DNA of 64,000 nt from Halalkalibacter okhensis. GTDB lineage: Bacteria > Bacillota > Bacilli > Bacillales > Bacillaceae_D. Below the pieces are notes generated by a model. That model was not told where the DNA came from and did not search any database. It saw only the letters and a program-made list of their open reading frames with translations. A program made the translations under genes and the position numbers. Location: contig NZ_JRJU01000002.1 of assembly GCF_000787375.1 (NCBI RefSeq), positions 62,001-126,000 on the forward strand, read 5' to 3'. The stretch's first letter is position 1. Each line of letters opens with the position of its first letter. Of the stretch, positions 8,360-18,022 are shown in pieces.

Positions 8360-9900
8360 TTAAGATACCATCGCTGCTATTCTTTTTATATTGACCGCTA
8401 TTGCAGTCAATTTAGATTGTTTAGACACACTTAATAGACCATACCCCCTAGCACGAGATAGGCCATGAAACCTTTTGAGCTCCGCATTCTTCCCTTCAAT
8501 AGAAGCTCTTTTTTTATACTTTTCTAGAAACTCCTCGGTTTTTTGATACTGAGAAATTTCATAAAACTCTGTTGTATTTTTGCCTACTGTAAGGATTCTT
8601 CTAGCCCTTTTTTGGGTACACTCGTCCCTTAGTGGACATTCCTTACATTGTTTTAGTTCAAAATAATATTTATAACCTTCTCTTACACCATCCTTACGAT
8701 TAGATTTATAATATTTCTTGTCCACAGTGGTGTTTCCTTGAATGCATTGCCACTCATCTGAATCTTTGTTATATGTATACTGACTTTCATCTATTCTATA
8801 CACTAACGAACTAACTGGTATAAAAGCTTTTGCTTCTGTCTCTTTTATATCATCTAATATAGACTTCCTAAAATAAGCCTTATCACCATAGACTTCGTCA
8901 ACCTTAATTCCGGTCTTATTTGTTTCTGCAAGCATTTCCTTAGCATAGTTTCCATCCATATAGGAACCACTAGCAGTTCTAACAGAAGTAATAATGCGTT
9001 CATCAGTTGTCATGACAAATTCCGTTTTAAATCCAAAGAAATCTTGCGATTTACTTTTGCGTCCAACTCTAGCATCCTCATCTATAATGGAACGTATTCC
9101 TTTTTGGTTTATAAACTTCGGATCCTCTAAAACTTGTTTAGCTTTTGCGACTGCTTTATGAGTATTATCATCTTTATTGTCAGACTGTTTTTCTGCTTCA
9201 TCTATGACTGTTTCTAAATAGTTTTTCATAACCTTTTTCGCTTCGCGGTGATCTTTAATTTCTTGGTACTCTGGTACTGTAGGTATATTCTCTAACTCTT
9301 GTCCAGTTTCTTCTGTATATGATTGAATAATTCCTCGCGCAAGGTGTTTCATTAACCTCTCAGGAGTTTTCTTCTTTGTATTAGCTTCAATATGAGTTGC
9401 GTCTATACTCACACTTTTCCCTTTAAGAATACCTTTCTCAACACATTGTTTTACTATTTCTATGATAATTTCATCTAAAGTAGATTCTCCTAAACGTTGT
9501 GTTCTAAATTTTGATAGAAGACTTTTATTAGGAAGAGTGTCTTCGGGGTTGATGCCAAGAAAGTACATAAAAGTAAGGTTGAAGCTTGCTTCTTCCCTAA
9601 CTTTTTCGTCTGATAAATCATATAAATATTGAAGGAAAAGAAGCTTACACATTAATTCTGGTTCCTTAGCGGGGCGTCCGAATTCTTTACAATATGTATC
9701 TTCTAATAACCGATTGATAAAGCTGAAATCTACTACTTTTGAAATTTTCTTAAGCATATGATTCTCAGGAATTTTATTGTATAATACAGAGTGAAAACTT
9801 AATTGCATTGGCTCTTGTCGAAGCATAAGAAAAACCTCCTAATGGTTGGTGTTTGGTCACACTTATTATACCATTTCGGAGGTTTTTTTCTGTTTTAATC
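8300..9900 (-). mobile_element. IS1182-family insertion sequence (ends approximate)
   Basis: One intact transposase gene with short non-coding flanks. The terminal inverted repeats could not be identified with confidence, so the limits are estimates. A length near 1.6 kb agrees with the spacing of the flanking palindrome arms. Confidence 0.65.
8360..9826 (-). CDS. IS1182-family DDE transposase
   Basis: A 488-residue intact transposase. The N-terminal region (MLRQEPMQLS, then RPAKEPELMCKLLFLQYLYD) and KSVSIDATHIEANT near residue 140 are typical of the IS1182/IS5-superfamily enzymes; a Cys-rich stretch CKECPLRDECTQKR lies near residue 400 before the C-terminal KYKKRASIEGKNAELKRFHG segment. The ATG at 9826 is preceded by AGGAGGTTTTTCTT. 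No frameshift is seen, so it may be active. Confidence 0.93.
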   Translation of the reverse strand: MLRQEPMQLSFHSVLYNKIPENHMLKKISKVVDFSFINRLLEDTYCKEFGRPAKEPELMCKLLFLQYLYDLSDEKVREEASFNLTFMYFLGINPEDTLPNKSLLSKFRTQRLGESTLDEIIIEIVKQCVEKGILKGKSVSIDATHIEANTKKKTPERLMKHLARGIIQSYTEETGQELENIPTVPEYQEIKDHREAKKVMKNYLETVIDEAEKQSDNKDDNTHKAVAKAKQVLEDPKFINQKGIRSIIDEDARVGRKSKSQDFFGFKTEFVMTTDERIITSVRTASGSYMDGNYAKEMLAETNKTGIKVDEVYGDKAYFRKSILDDIKETEAKAFIPVSSLVYRIDESQYTYNKDSDEWQCIQGNTTVDKKYYKSNRKDGVREGYKYYFELKQCKECPLRDECTQKRARRILTVGKNTTEFYEISQYQKTEEFLEKYKKRASIEGKNAELKRFHGLSRARGYGLLSVSKQSKLTAIAVNIKRIAAMVS

Positions 9901-9960
9901 GGAAGGATTAATTAATTTATGATACTAATTCCTAATTCAGAGAATAAAAGAATTATTTAT

Positions 9961-9998
9961 CGACTTTTTCACCGGTCTCGATCCGTCCCCTTGCTTCT
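9961..9998. repeat. Right arm of the palindromic repeat flanking IS1182
   Basis: ACTTTTTCACCGGTCTC at 9963-9979 pairs exactly with 8221-8237. It continues into ATCCGTCCCCTTGCTTC, the same outer segment found with other copies of this repeat. Confidence 0.75.
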
Positions 9999-10039
9999 AC
10001 ATAGTTCTACTTTTCAGTTATATCTAGAGCTTTTGACTT

Positions 10040-11197
10040 CTATAACGACCGATAAAACTGTCTCACACTTTCACGTTCTGATATTGGTAATCTTTTAGTT
10101 ACTGGTAACATTTCTGGAAACTTTTTATGTGGTTCGCGTTGATACCAATAAGCAACCGACGAATAATCATTTGATTGAGAGTTTCCATGGCCATGTTCAA
10201 TACTGAACAATAGTGACTTATCAAAAATAATTGGGTCAACGATGTGGAAACGATATTGTGTGATTTTACCTGAATAATCGTTAAATGAAATCGTATTTTC
10301 ATCCTTCCAAGTGTCTCCATGACTACGTAATGGGGCATAAAGAGAGATTCCATGATATGGACTATCATATTTTCCTGAAGGGTAACCCCAAGCAGCACAG
10401 AAGTAATCCTCCGTTCCAGTACCATGCAATCGAGGTGGCCAAGGTTCACCATCAATAAAAAACATGTCATCACCTTCACCTGGCCAACTAAAACCTGGCA
10501 TAGGGTTCAAATGATCAATACTTAAATTACATCCAACATAATGTCCTTCCCCTTCAGCATCAAGGATGACGTAATTTTCTTCGCCTGTTAAATTGGCGAT
10601 TTCATATACTTTCCTACTTGCAAAATGAGGATCATTCTGTTTATCATGTTCTAGTCTTAAAGCTTCTAAGTCTACCAATCCCTTGGTAGGATTTTCTCTT
10701 CTCCATGAAGCATGAAAGTAATAACTATCCTCTGAAACAGGACATTCCACATAATCTACGTAAAAGTAAAGAATAATGTCTTTATCCCCTTCATTTACCA
10801 CTTGCATTCTAGCTGCCTTTTGAAAAGGCATCTCAAAAAAGCTATTCAATGCTGCCTTATCTTCAATTACTCCCTGAGTCGTGATCATATTTAAAGGGGC
10901 TGACACATAGTGACAAGCAACACCATGACCTACTCCAAAGAAATCACCAATTGGTGAATCAATACTAGGCTCACTCTCATGATCCCAATAAGCTTTTAAT
11001 AATACCTTTCGAAAATAATACTTTTCTTCTGATGCGATTGTCATCCAAATATGTTTAATAATCCCTGAACCTTCAATATCAGCTATTACAAAACTAGTGC
11101 CTGCTGGAATAATTACTCTATCACTATTTTTACCAGTTTGATCCCAACTTGAAACTCTTTTCGACTTTCCGTCTTTTTTAAGGTAAAGATTATTCAT
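10040..11197 (-). CDS. GH172 (DUF2961) glycoside hydrolase
   Basis: A 385-residue cytoplasmic protein without a signal peptide. It has the conserved GH172 block HGTGTEDYF at 258-266 and WPGEGDDMFFIDGE at 238-251; E263 and E241 are the likely catalytic acids by position. Characterised GH172 enzymes act on fructofuranose or arabinofuranose linkages, including difructose dianhydride I, so an intracellular role on an imported oligosaccharide is inferred. It is the last gene of an operon with two ABC permeases and a binding lipoprotein. Substrate cannot be decided from sequence alone. Confidence 0.88.
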   Translation of the reverse strand: MNNLYLKKDGKSKRVSSWDQTGKNSDRVIIPAGTSFVIADIEGSGIIKHIWMTIASEEKYYFRKVLLKAYWDHESEPSIDSPIGDFFGVGHGVACHYVSAPLNMITTQGVIEDKAALNSFFEMPFQKAARMQVVNEGDKDIILYFYVDYVECPVSEDSYYFHASWRRENPTKGLVDLEALRLEHDKQNDPHFASRKVYEIANLTGEENYVILDAEGEGHYVGCNLSIDHLNPMPGFSWPGEGDDMFFIDGEPWPPRLHGTGTEDYFCAAWGYPSGKYDSPYHGISLYAPLRSHGDTWKDENTISFNDYSGKITQYRFHIVDPIIFDKSLLFSIEHGHGNSQSNDYSSVAYWYQREPHKKFPEMLPVTKRLPISERESVRQFYRSL

Positions 11198-11220
11198 AAT
11201 ATAACCTCCAAAAATTCTAA

Positions 11221-12057
11221 TTATTGTTTCACTCCACCTTGCGTAATTCCTTCCATTATATTTTTCTCAAAAATTAATACGAAGAGAATTACTGGGAAGA
11301 TAATAAACCAACCCATTGCACTGATTAAATCCCATGGAACTTGAAAGCTACTTTCTCTTGGCACTGTAGTAATACCTACACTTAATACCCGGATGTTCTG
11401 ACTAAAGAATAACGGAGTAAAAAATTCATTAAGAGCTAATATAAAATTAATTATTGAAATCGTAGCAATTGCCGGTTTCATCAGTGGAAAGTAAATCTTA
11501 AATAAAACTTGAAAGAAATTTGCCCCATCAAGGTATGCCGCTTCTTCCATTGACATTGGAATTTGCTTCACGAAATTGTACAAAATCAAAACGGAAAACG
11601 GAAGCAATAAACTTGTATATAAAATAGTGAGACCAAGGTACGTATCAACTAAGTTCACTGATCTCATAAAGTCATAAAGTGGCCTTGCAGTTATAACTGG
11701 TGGAATCAGCGCGGAAAATAATAAAAGTCTAAACGACCAAGATACACTTTTAAAATATTCATATCTAGCAAATGCATAAGCTGCCATAGTTCCTAAAATA
11801 ATCGTTGCTATTAATGATAAAATGGTAATCACAAGCGTATTGAATATCATTTCACCCATCTGTAACTCTACAAATAGGTTCAAGTAGTTTTGAATTGTTG
11901 CATTACTCGGAAAATAATTAATTGGTGTTGAGAATAGTTGATTCTTTGGTGTAACGGAAGAAATAAAGATCCAATATAATGGAAATAAAACAATGAAAGA
12001 TATAATTAATGTTAACGTCCATCTTGTAATAAACCTTGCTACTCTGTGAGTTTGCAT
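11221..12057 (-). CDS. Carbohydrate ABC transporter permease, MalG type
   Basis: A 278-residue inner-membrane protein with six predicted membrane segments and the EAA loop EEAAYLDGANFFQVLFKIYF near 183-202 that contacts the ATPase. The ATG follows AAGGGGGG with good spacing. It pairs with the MalF-type permease just upstream. No ATPase gene is in the operon; such CUT1 systems usually borrow a shared MsmX-type ATPase encoded elsewhere. Confidence 0.92.
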   Translation of the reverse strand: MQTHRVARFITRWTLTLIISFIVLFPLYWIFISSVTPKNQLFSTPINYFPSNATIQNYLNLFVELQMGEMIFNTLVITILSLIATIILGTMAAYAFARYEYFKSVSWSFRLLLFSALIPPVITARPLYDFMRSVNLVDTYLGLTILYTSLLLPFSVLILYNFVKQIPMSMEEAAYLDGANFFQVLFKIYFPLMKPAIATISIINFILALNEFFTPLFFSQNIRVLSVGITTVPRESSFQVPWDLISAMGWFIIFPVILFVLIFEKNIMEGITQGGVKQ

Positions 12058-12075
12058 CGTACTTTCCCCCCTTAC

Positions 12076-12945
12076 CTAATACTGAAATCTCTTAATTAAT
12101 AATAGATTTACAATACTAAATGCAACCATCATAAAGAATAATAAAAGAGCAAGTGCTGATGCATAACCAATGTTAAGATTTGTAAATGCTTCAATAGCTA
12201 TTCGATATGCTAGTAAACTGGTCGAATCACCTGGTCCCCCTGACGTCATTGCATAAACTAGGTCGTACATGGTTATACGCCACATCGTAAAAAAGATACA
12301 TAAAGTTAACAATGTTGGAGTAATTAAAGGTAAAGTGATTTTGAAAAAAGTACTTACCGCTCCTGCTCCATCTATTTTGGCTGACTCATATACTTCATCA
12401 GGAATAAATTGCAAACCAGCCAACACTAAAAATGCAAAGAAAGGTATATCCTTCCATAAGTCAACAAGAATTACGGCTAATTGTGCTGACCAAGGATAGA
12501 TTAACCAGTCAAAATGGAATTCAGGATTAAACCTTCTAATAAAATCATTTATTAGTCCATAATCGTCGTTAAACGCCCACTTTGCAGCCATTCCTGTAAC
12601 AACCATCGGCATAGCCCAGGGAATAAGAGTAATTGTCCTTAATAGTTTTTTTCCTTTGAACTTTATATTAAGTAACATAGCTAAAAAAATGCCTAAAATT
12701 ACATGAAATACCATCGAAGTAACCGTAAAGATAAGTGTAAAATTGATCGATGCTTTTACTTTTGGATCTGAAAAAATATCAACGAAGTTTTGTAAACCAA
12801 TAAATACAGGTTCAGCCCGACTAAACATATTGATATCGAAAAAACTATTTATAAAAGTGACGACAAGAGGATAAACAATTGTGAAACCCCTTATAAACAA
12901 AGCTGGAAAAATTAAGAACCAAGCGATTTTCCATTTGAACGACAT
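12076..12945 (-). CDS. Carbohydrate ABC transporter permease, MalF type (start ambiguous, A7 run)
   Basis: A 289-residue membrane protein from the first in-frame ATG (12945), with an EAA loop ESAKIDGAGAVSTFFKITLP near 190-209. That ATG has no ribosome site. A better start, ATG at 13004 with AAGGAGG nine bases before it, is out of frame with the body by one base; between them is a run of seven A (minus strand, 12962-12968). One extra A would give an N-terminus MSNTSIRLRTPRKK joined to the permease. Either an indel, transcriptional slippage or an assembly error is implied. Confidence 0.88.
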   Translation of the reverse strand: MSFKWKIAWFLIFPALFIRGFTIVYPLVVTFINSFFDINMFSRAEPVFIGLQNFVDIFSDPKVKASINFTLIFTVTSMVFHVILGIFLAMLLNIKFKGKKLLRTITLIPWAMPMVVTGMAAKWAFNDDYGLINDFIRRFNPEFHFDWLIYPWSAQLAVILVDLWKDIPFFAFLVLAGLQFIPDEVYESAKIDGAGAVSTFFKITLPLITPTLLTLCIFFTMWRITMYDLVYAMTSGGPGDSTSLLAYRIAIEAFTNLNIGYASALALLLFFMMVAFSIVNLLLIKRFQY

Positions 12946-13026
12946 ACCAGATGTCTGGGTATTTTTTTCCTCGGTGTCCTTAAGCGGATAGAAGTATTAC
13001 TCATTTTCCCCACCCTCCTTTTTAGC

Positions 13027-13047
13027 GGAGAGGGAAATTCCCTCTCC
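13027..13047 (-). terminator. Hairpin between binding-protein and permease genes
   Basis: GGAGAGGG and CCCTCTCC form a perfect 8-bp stem directly after the binding-protein stop. No strong T-tract follows, so it more likely stabilises or attenuates the message than ends it. Confidence 0.55.
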
Positions 13048-13055
13048 TTTAAAAA

Positions 13056-14318
13056 CTACTGAGCAAGACGTTCGATTTCTTGTTGAGCCTCAGCAACGGC
13101 TTCTTCTAAAGTCAATTCATCTGTAATATATCTTTGGAATATCCCTCCAATACCACTGACAAATTCCATTGATTGAGGAACAAGAGGTCTTCCACGAAGT
13201 TCACTATCCTCAATATATTGTTTGATACTTTCTAATCCTTGTGCTTCAAAGTTAGGGTCGTTGATTACATCTAGTCGTGCCGGTAATCTTCCAGACATTT
13301 CACTATACGCTTCCTGGCCTTCTGGACTAGCTAAATATTCTAATACTTTGATTGCGTCAACTTTTTTCTCTGAAGATGCATTTAATACATGGTGCCAAGA
13401 AGCAATGTAGGCATCATTTGTTTCAAATGTTGGCATAGGTACAATATCTAATTTATCTGGGCCATACATACCAGCCTCTTCAAAAGTGGGAATAGCTCCT
13501 GAATACATAAATAGCATCCCATATCGCCCATCAATAAATTTCTGAATCATTGGATCATAAATATCTGCTAACTGAGCAACTGGAGTAACTTCATATTCAT
13601 GCGCTAAGTCATACATAAATTGAAGTGCTTCCTGGGTCTTTGGATTTTCCCAATCGAAATAATCACCACCAAATAAGTTAATAAAAGTTCCAATTTCATT
13701 AAATACATAAGTACGTTCCCAAGCACCGCCATAACCAAAAGTGTTCCCACTCGTCACAGCATGTGCATACTCTAAAAATTCATCTTTATTTGTAGGAATA
13801 CCCATATTATTCTCAGCTAATAATTCATGATTGACCCAAAAGGCGAGAACTTCCAAATAACTAGGAACTGAGTAAATGCTGCCTTCATAAGAAGGGATAT
13901 CCTCGATGTACTGTTCAGCAAAATTATTAACTATATCGTCAGTCATTACATTGGATTCTAATGGTTCTAAAAATCCTGCTCTTGAAAATGCTGTAATTAA
14001 TTCGTCGTTAACATGAAATAAATCTACACTGCTATCACCTGATGAAAGAGTTGTTGTCATTCTTGCTACCATATCATCAGGATTAGAAGGACTCACAACA
14101 ACATCAAGTGTTACACCTGTAGCACTCTCTACTTTCTCCTGAAACTGATCCCACCCAGGTCTTGTTGAATCATTCGTCATAAGCGTTATCGAACCATCTG
14201 ATGTATCACCACTTGTTTCAGCATTGTTAGTTTGCGGTTCCGAATTATTAGGAACACCTGTACAACCAACTAGCACTAAAAGAAAAAACGCCGTTAATAA
14301 AAGACCTAACTTTTTCAT
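13056..14318 (-). CDS. Sugar ABC transporter substrate-binding lipoprotein (family 1)
   Basis: An extracytoplasmic solute-binding protein of 420 residues. The signal peptide starts MKKLGLLL and ends in the lipobox LVGC (C19). I choose ATG 14318, preceded by GGGGAGGTTAAT, over the upstream ATG at 14369, which would add 17 non-signal residues. The mature part follows the CUT1 binding-protein pattern. It heads the GH172 operon and lies just downstream of a YesM/YesN-type kinase and regulator that probably control it. Confidence 0.92.
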   Translation of the reverse strand: MKKLGLLLTAFFLLVLVGCTGVPNNSEPQTNNAETSGDTSDGSITLMTNDSTRPGWDQFQEKVESATGVTLDVVVSPSNPDDMVARMTTTLSSGDSSVDLFHVNDELITAFSRAGFLEPLESNVMTDDIVNNFAEQYIEDIPSYEGSIYSVPSYLEVLAFWVNHELLAENNMGIPTNKDEFLEYAHAVTSGNTFGYGGAWERTYVFNEIGTFINLFGGDYFDWENPKTQEALQFMYDLAHEYEVTPVAQLADIYDPMIQKFIDGRYGMLFMYSGAIPTFEEAGMYGPDKLDIVPMPTFETNDAYIASWHHVLNASSEKKVDAIKVLEYLASPEGQEAYSEMSGRLPARLDVINDPNFEAQGLESIKQYIEDSELRGRPLVPQSMEFVSGIGGIFQRYITDELTLEEAVAEAQQEIERLAQ

Positions 14319-14334
14319 ATTAACCTCCCCTTTT

Positions 14335-14348
14335 TTGAAGCGCTTCCA
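14335..14348. promoter_or_regulatory. cre-like/LacI-type operator
   Basis: TTGAAGCGCTTCCA matches the CcpA consensus TGNAANCGNWNNCA with one mismatch. It sits just upstream of the binding-protein ribosome site, a place where bound CcpA would block transcription. Prediction only. Confidence 0.5.
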
Positions 14349-14458
14349 TTTGTTTTTTTGGATATCCATACACAGAGTATAAGATTAATAAGACTAAAAA
14401 CAAATACGATTTTTCTTCTTTTTATTTATAAAATTTCTAGATGTTAGAAAATAGAAAT

Positions 14459-14575
14459 GAGGCTGTCTCATAACAAGATTCGGACCCCTATCACACCATA
14501 CACTGTGTGCTCTATTGTAAAGAAAGTACATATACTGCACCTCTCGATCGGGTCAGATCCTTATGAGACAACCTC
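14459..14575. repeat. 117-bp imperfect inverted repeat, MITE-like or long terminator
   Basis: The left end begins GAGGCTGTCTCATAA and the right end closes TTATGAGACAACCTC; pairing continues inward (GGACCC with GGGTC) for about 26-29 bases around a roughly 60-base middle. It lies between the response-regulator stop and the binding-protein promoter, so it may also end the regulator transcript. Confidence 0.6.
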
Positions 14576-14582
14576 TTAACTC

Positions 14583-16175
14583 TTACAAAGGGACATTATT
14601 ATTTCTAATTTCTGATGGCGTAAGGTTATAATATTTTTTAAATGAAGCACTAAAATAATACTGATTAGTGTAACCAACCTTTTCACTAATATCCTTAATT
14701 TTCAAAGTAGTATTATGAAGGAGTTCTTGCGCTTTTTCCATTCTAACTTCCAGGATATACTTTGATATACTTGTTGATTTATATTTCTTAAATACCGAAC
14801 CCAAATAAGATAAGTTTAAATTAACATGTTCAGCAATACTACTCACACTTAAATCTTGAAGGTGGTAATTACTGTGAATATATTCGATAACAAGTTCCGA
14901 AAGTTGTCTGTGATAGATATCTACCGATTCTTGAAGCCCCTCGCAAATCCATATACATATTTCAGATAAATGATTACAAATTTGTTCTGTTGACGTATAA
15001 TCATTTAACTGTAGGATTAACTGATTCACGCGCCCTAAGATATTTTTATCTTCAATGTCAACGTCATATGTAAACTTCATAAGCCTGGCAAGTATCAGAT
15101 GCACATAAGAACTAATGGCTAATTTGGAATAATTATTTTCTGCCCATTTCATTTCTAACTTATTAAAAAAACTATAAATATTACCCGGACTTCTAGATGA
15201 CACCAATTTAATTAGAAGGTCTTCGTCTTCTTTTGTGTTTATTAATGGTGAAGAATGTTCTTTTTTCATATCACTAATATCAAAAATAATTTGTTCGCCA
15301 AATAAAAATTTCCTTTCTAAGGCTTCCTCTGCATTTTGGTATGATTTTGCAAGATCCCAAACTCTATCTACCATACTTCCAATACCAATAGTTAATTTAA
15401 AGTTTTCATTAAACAAGCGGCTATAACACTCTTGGAATTCTTCATGTAATAAGTGTTTATTGAATTTAGTGGTTGAACCTAGAATTAAAATGATTCTATT
15501 ACCACTTGTACAATAATAAAACAGATATTTATCCCGCAAATATTTCTTAATATTTTGGATCGCATTTAAACTCCATATATGATACCGCTCCACTCCGAAT
15601 TCATTTATTATTTCTTCCACATTATTTAAGCCAATAACTGTACATAGATAAAAGTTTTCATCTAAGGTTATATTCAAATATTTCCCCTGTTCAAGTAAAA
15701 AATGTTGCCCGTAATCTGGAGTAGAATGTATTAAATCCAATAAATACTTTTGAATTAAATCGAAGCGATTCTTCTTCAAATCATCAATTATCTTTCTGTC
15801 GTCCTTAACCCTTTGTAATGTCTTCTCAATTACCTCCAATAAATAAGAATAATTTATAGGTTTTTCTACATAATCGCAAACATCTAATCTTATTGCTTCT
15901 TTTACATATTCAAACTCGCTATAAGCACTAATAAATATAACCTTCACATGTGTTTGAATATCTATAGCCAACTTTGCAAAGTCAATTCCATTCAAGTCTG
16001 GCATATTCACATCAGAGATTATTAAATCAATGTCTCTTTTCTGCAACATTGCAAGGGCATCATTACCATTAGAAAATATATCTAAAACAGTAGCATTGAC
16101 ACTTTCCCAATCTATACTCTCCCTAATTCCTTCAGCTGTTGTAATATTATCATCTACGATAATTACTTTTTGCAT
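14583..16175 (-). CDS. Response regulator, YesN type (REC plus AraC HTH)
   Basis: A 530-residue cytoplasmic regulator. The receiver domain spans 1-120 with phosphoacceptor D55 (IISDVNMP); a middle region of about 300 residues is followed by a double helix-turn-helix AraC domain at about 430-527 (VSSIAEHVNLNLSYLGSVFK, then DISEKVGYTNQYYFSASFKK). It follows its kinase gene by 17 bases and precedes the GH172 transport operon, its likely target. Confidence 0.93.
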   Translation of the reverse strand: MQKVIIVDDNITTAEGIRESIDWESVNATVLDIFSNGNDALAMLQKRDIDLIISDVNMPDLNGIDFAKLAIDIQTHVKVIFISAYSEFEYVKEAIRLDVCDYVEKPINYSYLLEVIEKTLQRVKDDRKIIDDLKKNRFDLIQKYLLDLIHSTPDYGQHFLLEQGKYLNITLDENFYLCTVIGLNNVEEIINEFGVERYHIWSLNAIQNIKKYLRDKYLFYYCTSGNRIILILGSTTKFNKHLLHEEFQECYSRLFNENFKLTIGIGSMVDRVWDLAKSYQNAEEALERKFLFGEQIIFDISDMKKEHSSPLINTKEDEDLLIKLVSSRSPGNIYSFFNKLEMKWAENNYSKLAISSYVHLILARLMKFTYDVDIEDKNILGRVNQLILQLNDYTSTEQICNHLSEICIWICEGLQESVDIYHRQLSELVIEYIHSNYHLQDLSVSSIAEHVNLNLSYLGSVFKKYKSTSISKYILEVRMEKAQELLHNTTLKIKDISEKVGYTNQYYFSASFKKYYNLTPSEIRNNNVPL

Positions 16176-16192
16176 CTAAATTCACCCATTCT

Positions 16193-18022
16193 TTATAAAC
16201 TTTCGATAAAATCATCAGATAACATTTGCTCAAATTTAATCGTTACTGTTGTACCTATTCCTTCTTTGCTAGAAAGATACAGCCCTTGCTCGCGTTGAGA
16301 GTACATTTGTATTCTCATATTTACATTGCATAAACCAAAATGTTCTTTGGTTTTTGTTGAATTATTTCTTAAAATACCTTCAATTTCTGCAAGCTTATTT
16401 TGAGTTATACCTATTCCATTGTCTTCCACTATAATAATTATTTCGTCTTCCTCAAATTGACAAACAATGTTTAATAACAACTTTCTTTTTGAACTCGATA
16501 GTCCGTGTTTGATTGCATTTTCTACGACTGGTTGTAATGTAAACTTTGGTATTAAAAAATTTTCGATAGACTCGTCCAAGAAAAACTCCCATGAAAATGA
16601 ACCTTTCTTACTAATACTTTCAATCTCTAAAAATAATGTAGTGATTTCAATTTCGTCGCGGATCGTAATTAATTCGTCTCCCTTTTTTAATATGAGTTTA
16701 TAAAATCTAGCTAATTTTGAAATCATTAATTCTGCATCTTCAATTCTTCCAAGTTGTTGACATGTTTTTATCGAGTCCAAAATGTTATATAAAAAATGGG
16801 GGTTAATTTTTAGTTGTTGCAACTGGTACTTCATCTTCTCTTCTTTTTTGCTCATGTCTAAAATATGTTCAAAATCCAGATTGATTTTGTTTATCATACC
16901 ATTAAATATATCAACCAATTGATCAAACTCGTCTTTATATGGTTTTTCCATGCTCTTTATATTAGCAATTTTCTTTGAGTTCCCTTTAAAGTTAACTTTA
17001 GTTAATGATTGAGCTAAATCCATTACTTTTCTACTAAGGTTTTTGGAAATAAATAAGCTACTAATAATAGCTGCTATAATAACTAATAATACTGTTACAA
17101 GTAAGATGTTGATTAATATATTTGAGTTACTCATTATATATTTTTTTGGAACTTCAGCCACAGTGAACCAATTTGTAACACTATTATAAGAAGTTATGTA
17201 GTAATTCCCCCGCTCTTCAAATATCACTCCATTATTGTTTTTAATTTGAGTCATAATTACTTCATCTAGCGTATCCTGTTCAAAGGTCGAATCAGTATGA
17301 ACAAGAACTTTCCCTTCTTGATTTACAATTAATCTAGAAACCGAATCATCAGGAATGCTTTCAAATAGGAGAGTCGTTATTTCGTCTACAGGTATATCAA
17401 CAAAAAATACATAGTCTAAAGATTCACTATCTTTGTTTTTAAAGGAATTATAAACAGAAATATAATCTTGAGGCCTTCTTGAATTATGAATAACAAATGG
17501 CTCTTTAACTTCCAAAAATAGTTCCCATTGTATTTGGTTACTTACAGGAACGATCTCATCGATTGAGATCCCTCTTTGATCAAGGTTGGAAAATTTAAAG
17601 AAAGTAATTCCTTCGCTACTAAACAAAAATTTATCGTGAGTATACACACTTATACTCGCAAACTCGAACGTATTCTGTAAATTAGATATGTTGTTTCGAA
17701 TGTTACTGTATCTTTCTAGCTGTTCACTAGTGGAATTCGTAGGTTGGAGAATGAGCATATACAAATAATACTTTACAACACTAGAAGCATTCTCCATCTG
17801 GTTGAATCTACTTTCCAGCGATGAATTTAATTGACTATTTGTGTATGATACAGATTCTAATATTCTCTCTTTTGATATATTGAATGAAAGAATAAATGAT
17901 AAAGACCCAACGATAAGAATTGGAATTACGGAAATAATCAAAAAGTTTACTATAAGCTTATTGTGGAACTTAGATAAGAGCCTTCCCAGAAATAAGCATG
18001 CCCCGTTTCGTATCTTATTCAA
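16193..18022 (-). CDS. Sensor histidine kinase, YesM type
   Basis: A 609-residue membrane kinase: membrane segments at about 22-46 and 302-325 bracket an extracytoplasmic Cache-like sensor; a HAMP-like linker follows, then a His_kinase domain with H409 (KINPHFLYN) and a HATPase with VENAIKHG and EDNGIGI. The start codon is TTG at 18022 after GGGGGAAGGGACC; no ATG or GTG is better placed. It is cotranscribed with the YesN-type regulator and probably senses the oligosaccharide handled by the adjacent transporter. Confidence 0.92.
   Translation of the reverse strand: MNKIRNGACLFLGRLLSKFHNKLIVNFLIISVIPILIVGSLSFILSFNISKERILESVSYTNSQLNSSLESRFNQMENASSVVKYYLYMLILQPTNSTSEQLERYSNIRNNISNLQNTFEFASISVYTHDKFLFSSEGITFFKFSNLDQRGISIDEIVPVSNQIQWELFLEVKEPFVIHNSRRPQDYISVYNSFKNKDSESLDYVFFVDIPVDEITTLLFESIPDDSVSRLIVNQEGKVLVHTDSTFEQDTLDEVIMTQIKNNNGVIFEERGNYYITSYNSVTNWFTVAEVPKKYIMSNSNILINILLVTVLLVIIAAIISSLFISKNLSRKVMDLAQSLTKVNFKGNSKKIANIKSMEKPYKDEFDQLVDIFNGMINKINLDFEHILDMSKKEEKMKYQLQQLKINPHFLYNILDSIKTCQQLGRIEDAELMISKLARFYKLILKKGDELITIRDEIEITTLFLEIESISKKGSFSWEFFLDESIENFLIPKFTLQPVVENAIKHGLSSSKRKLLLNIVCQFEEDEIIIIVEDNGIGITQNKLAEIEGILRNNSTKTKEHFGLCNVNMRIQMYSQREQGLYLSSKEGIGTTVTIKFEQMLSDDFIESL

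Noticed and set aside
10099-10479. 126-codon frame within the GH172 gene, other phase
   Set aside because: Shadow of the GH172 reading frame, which has clear catalytic motifs and proper start.
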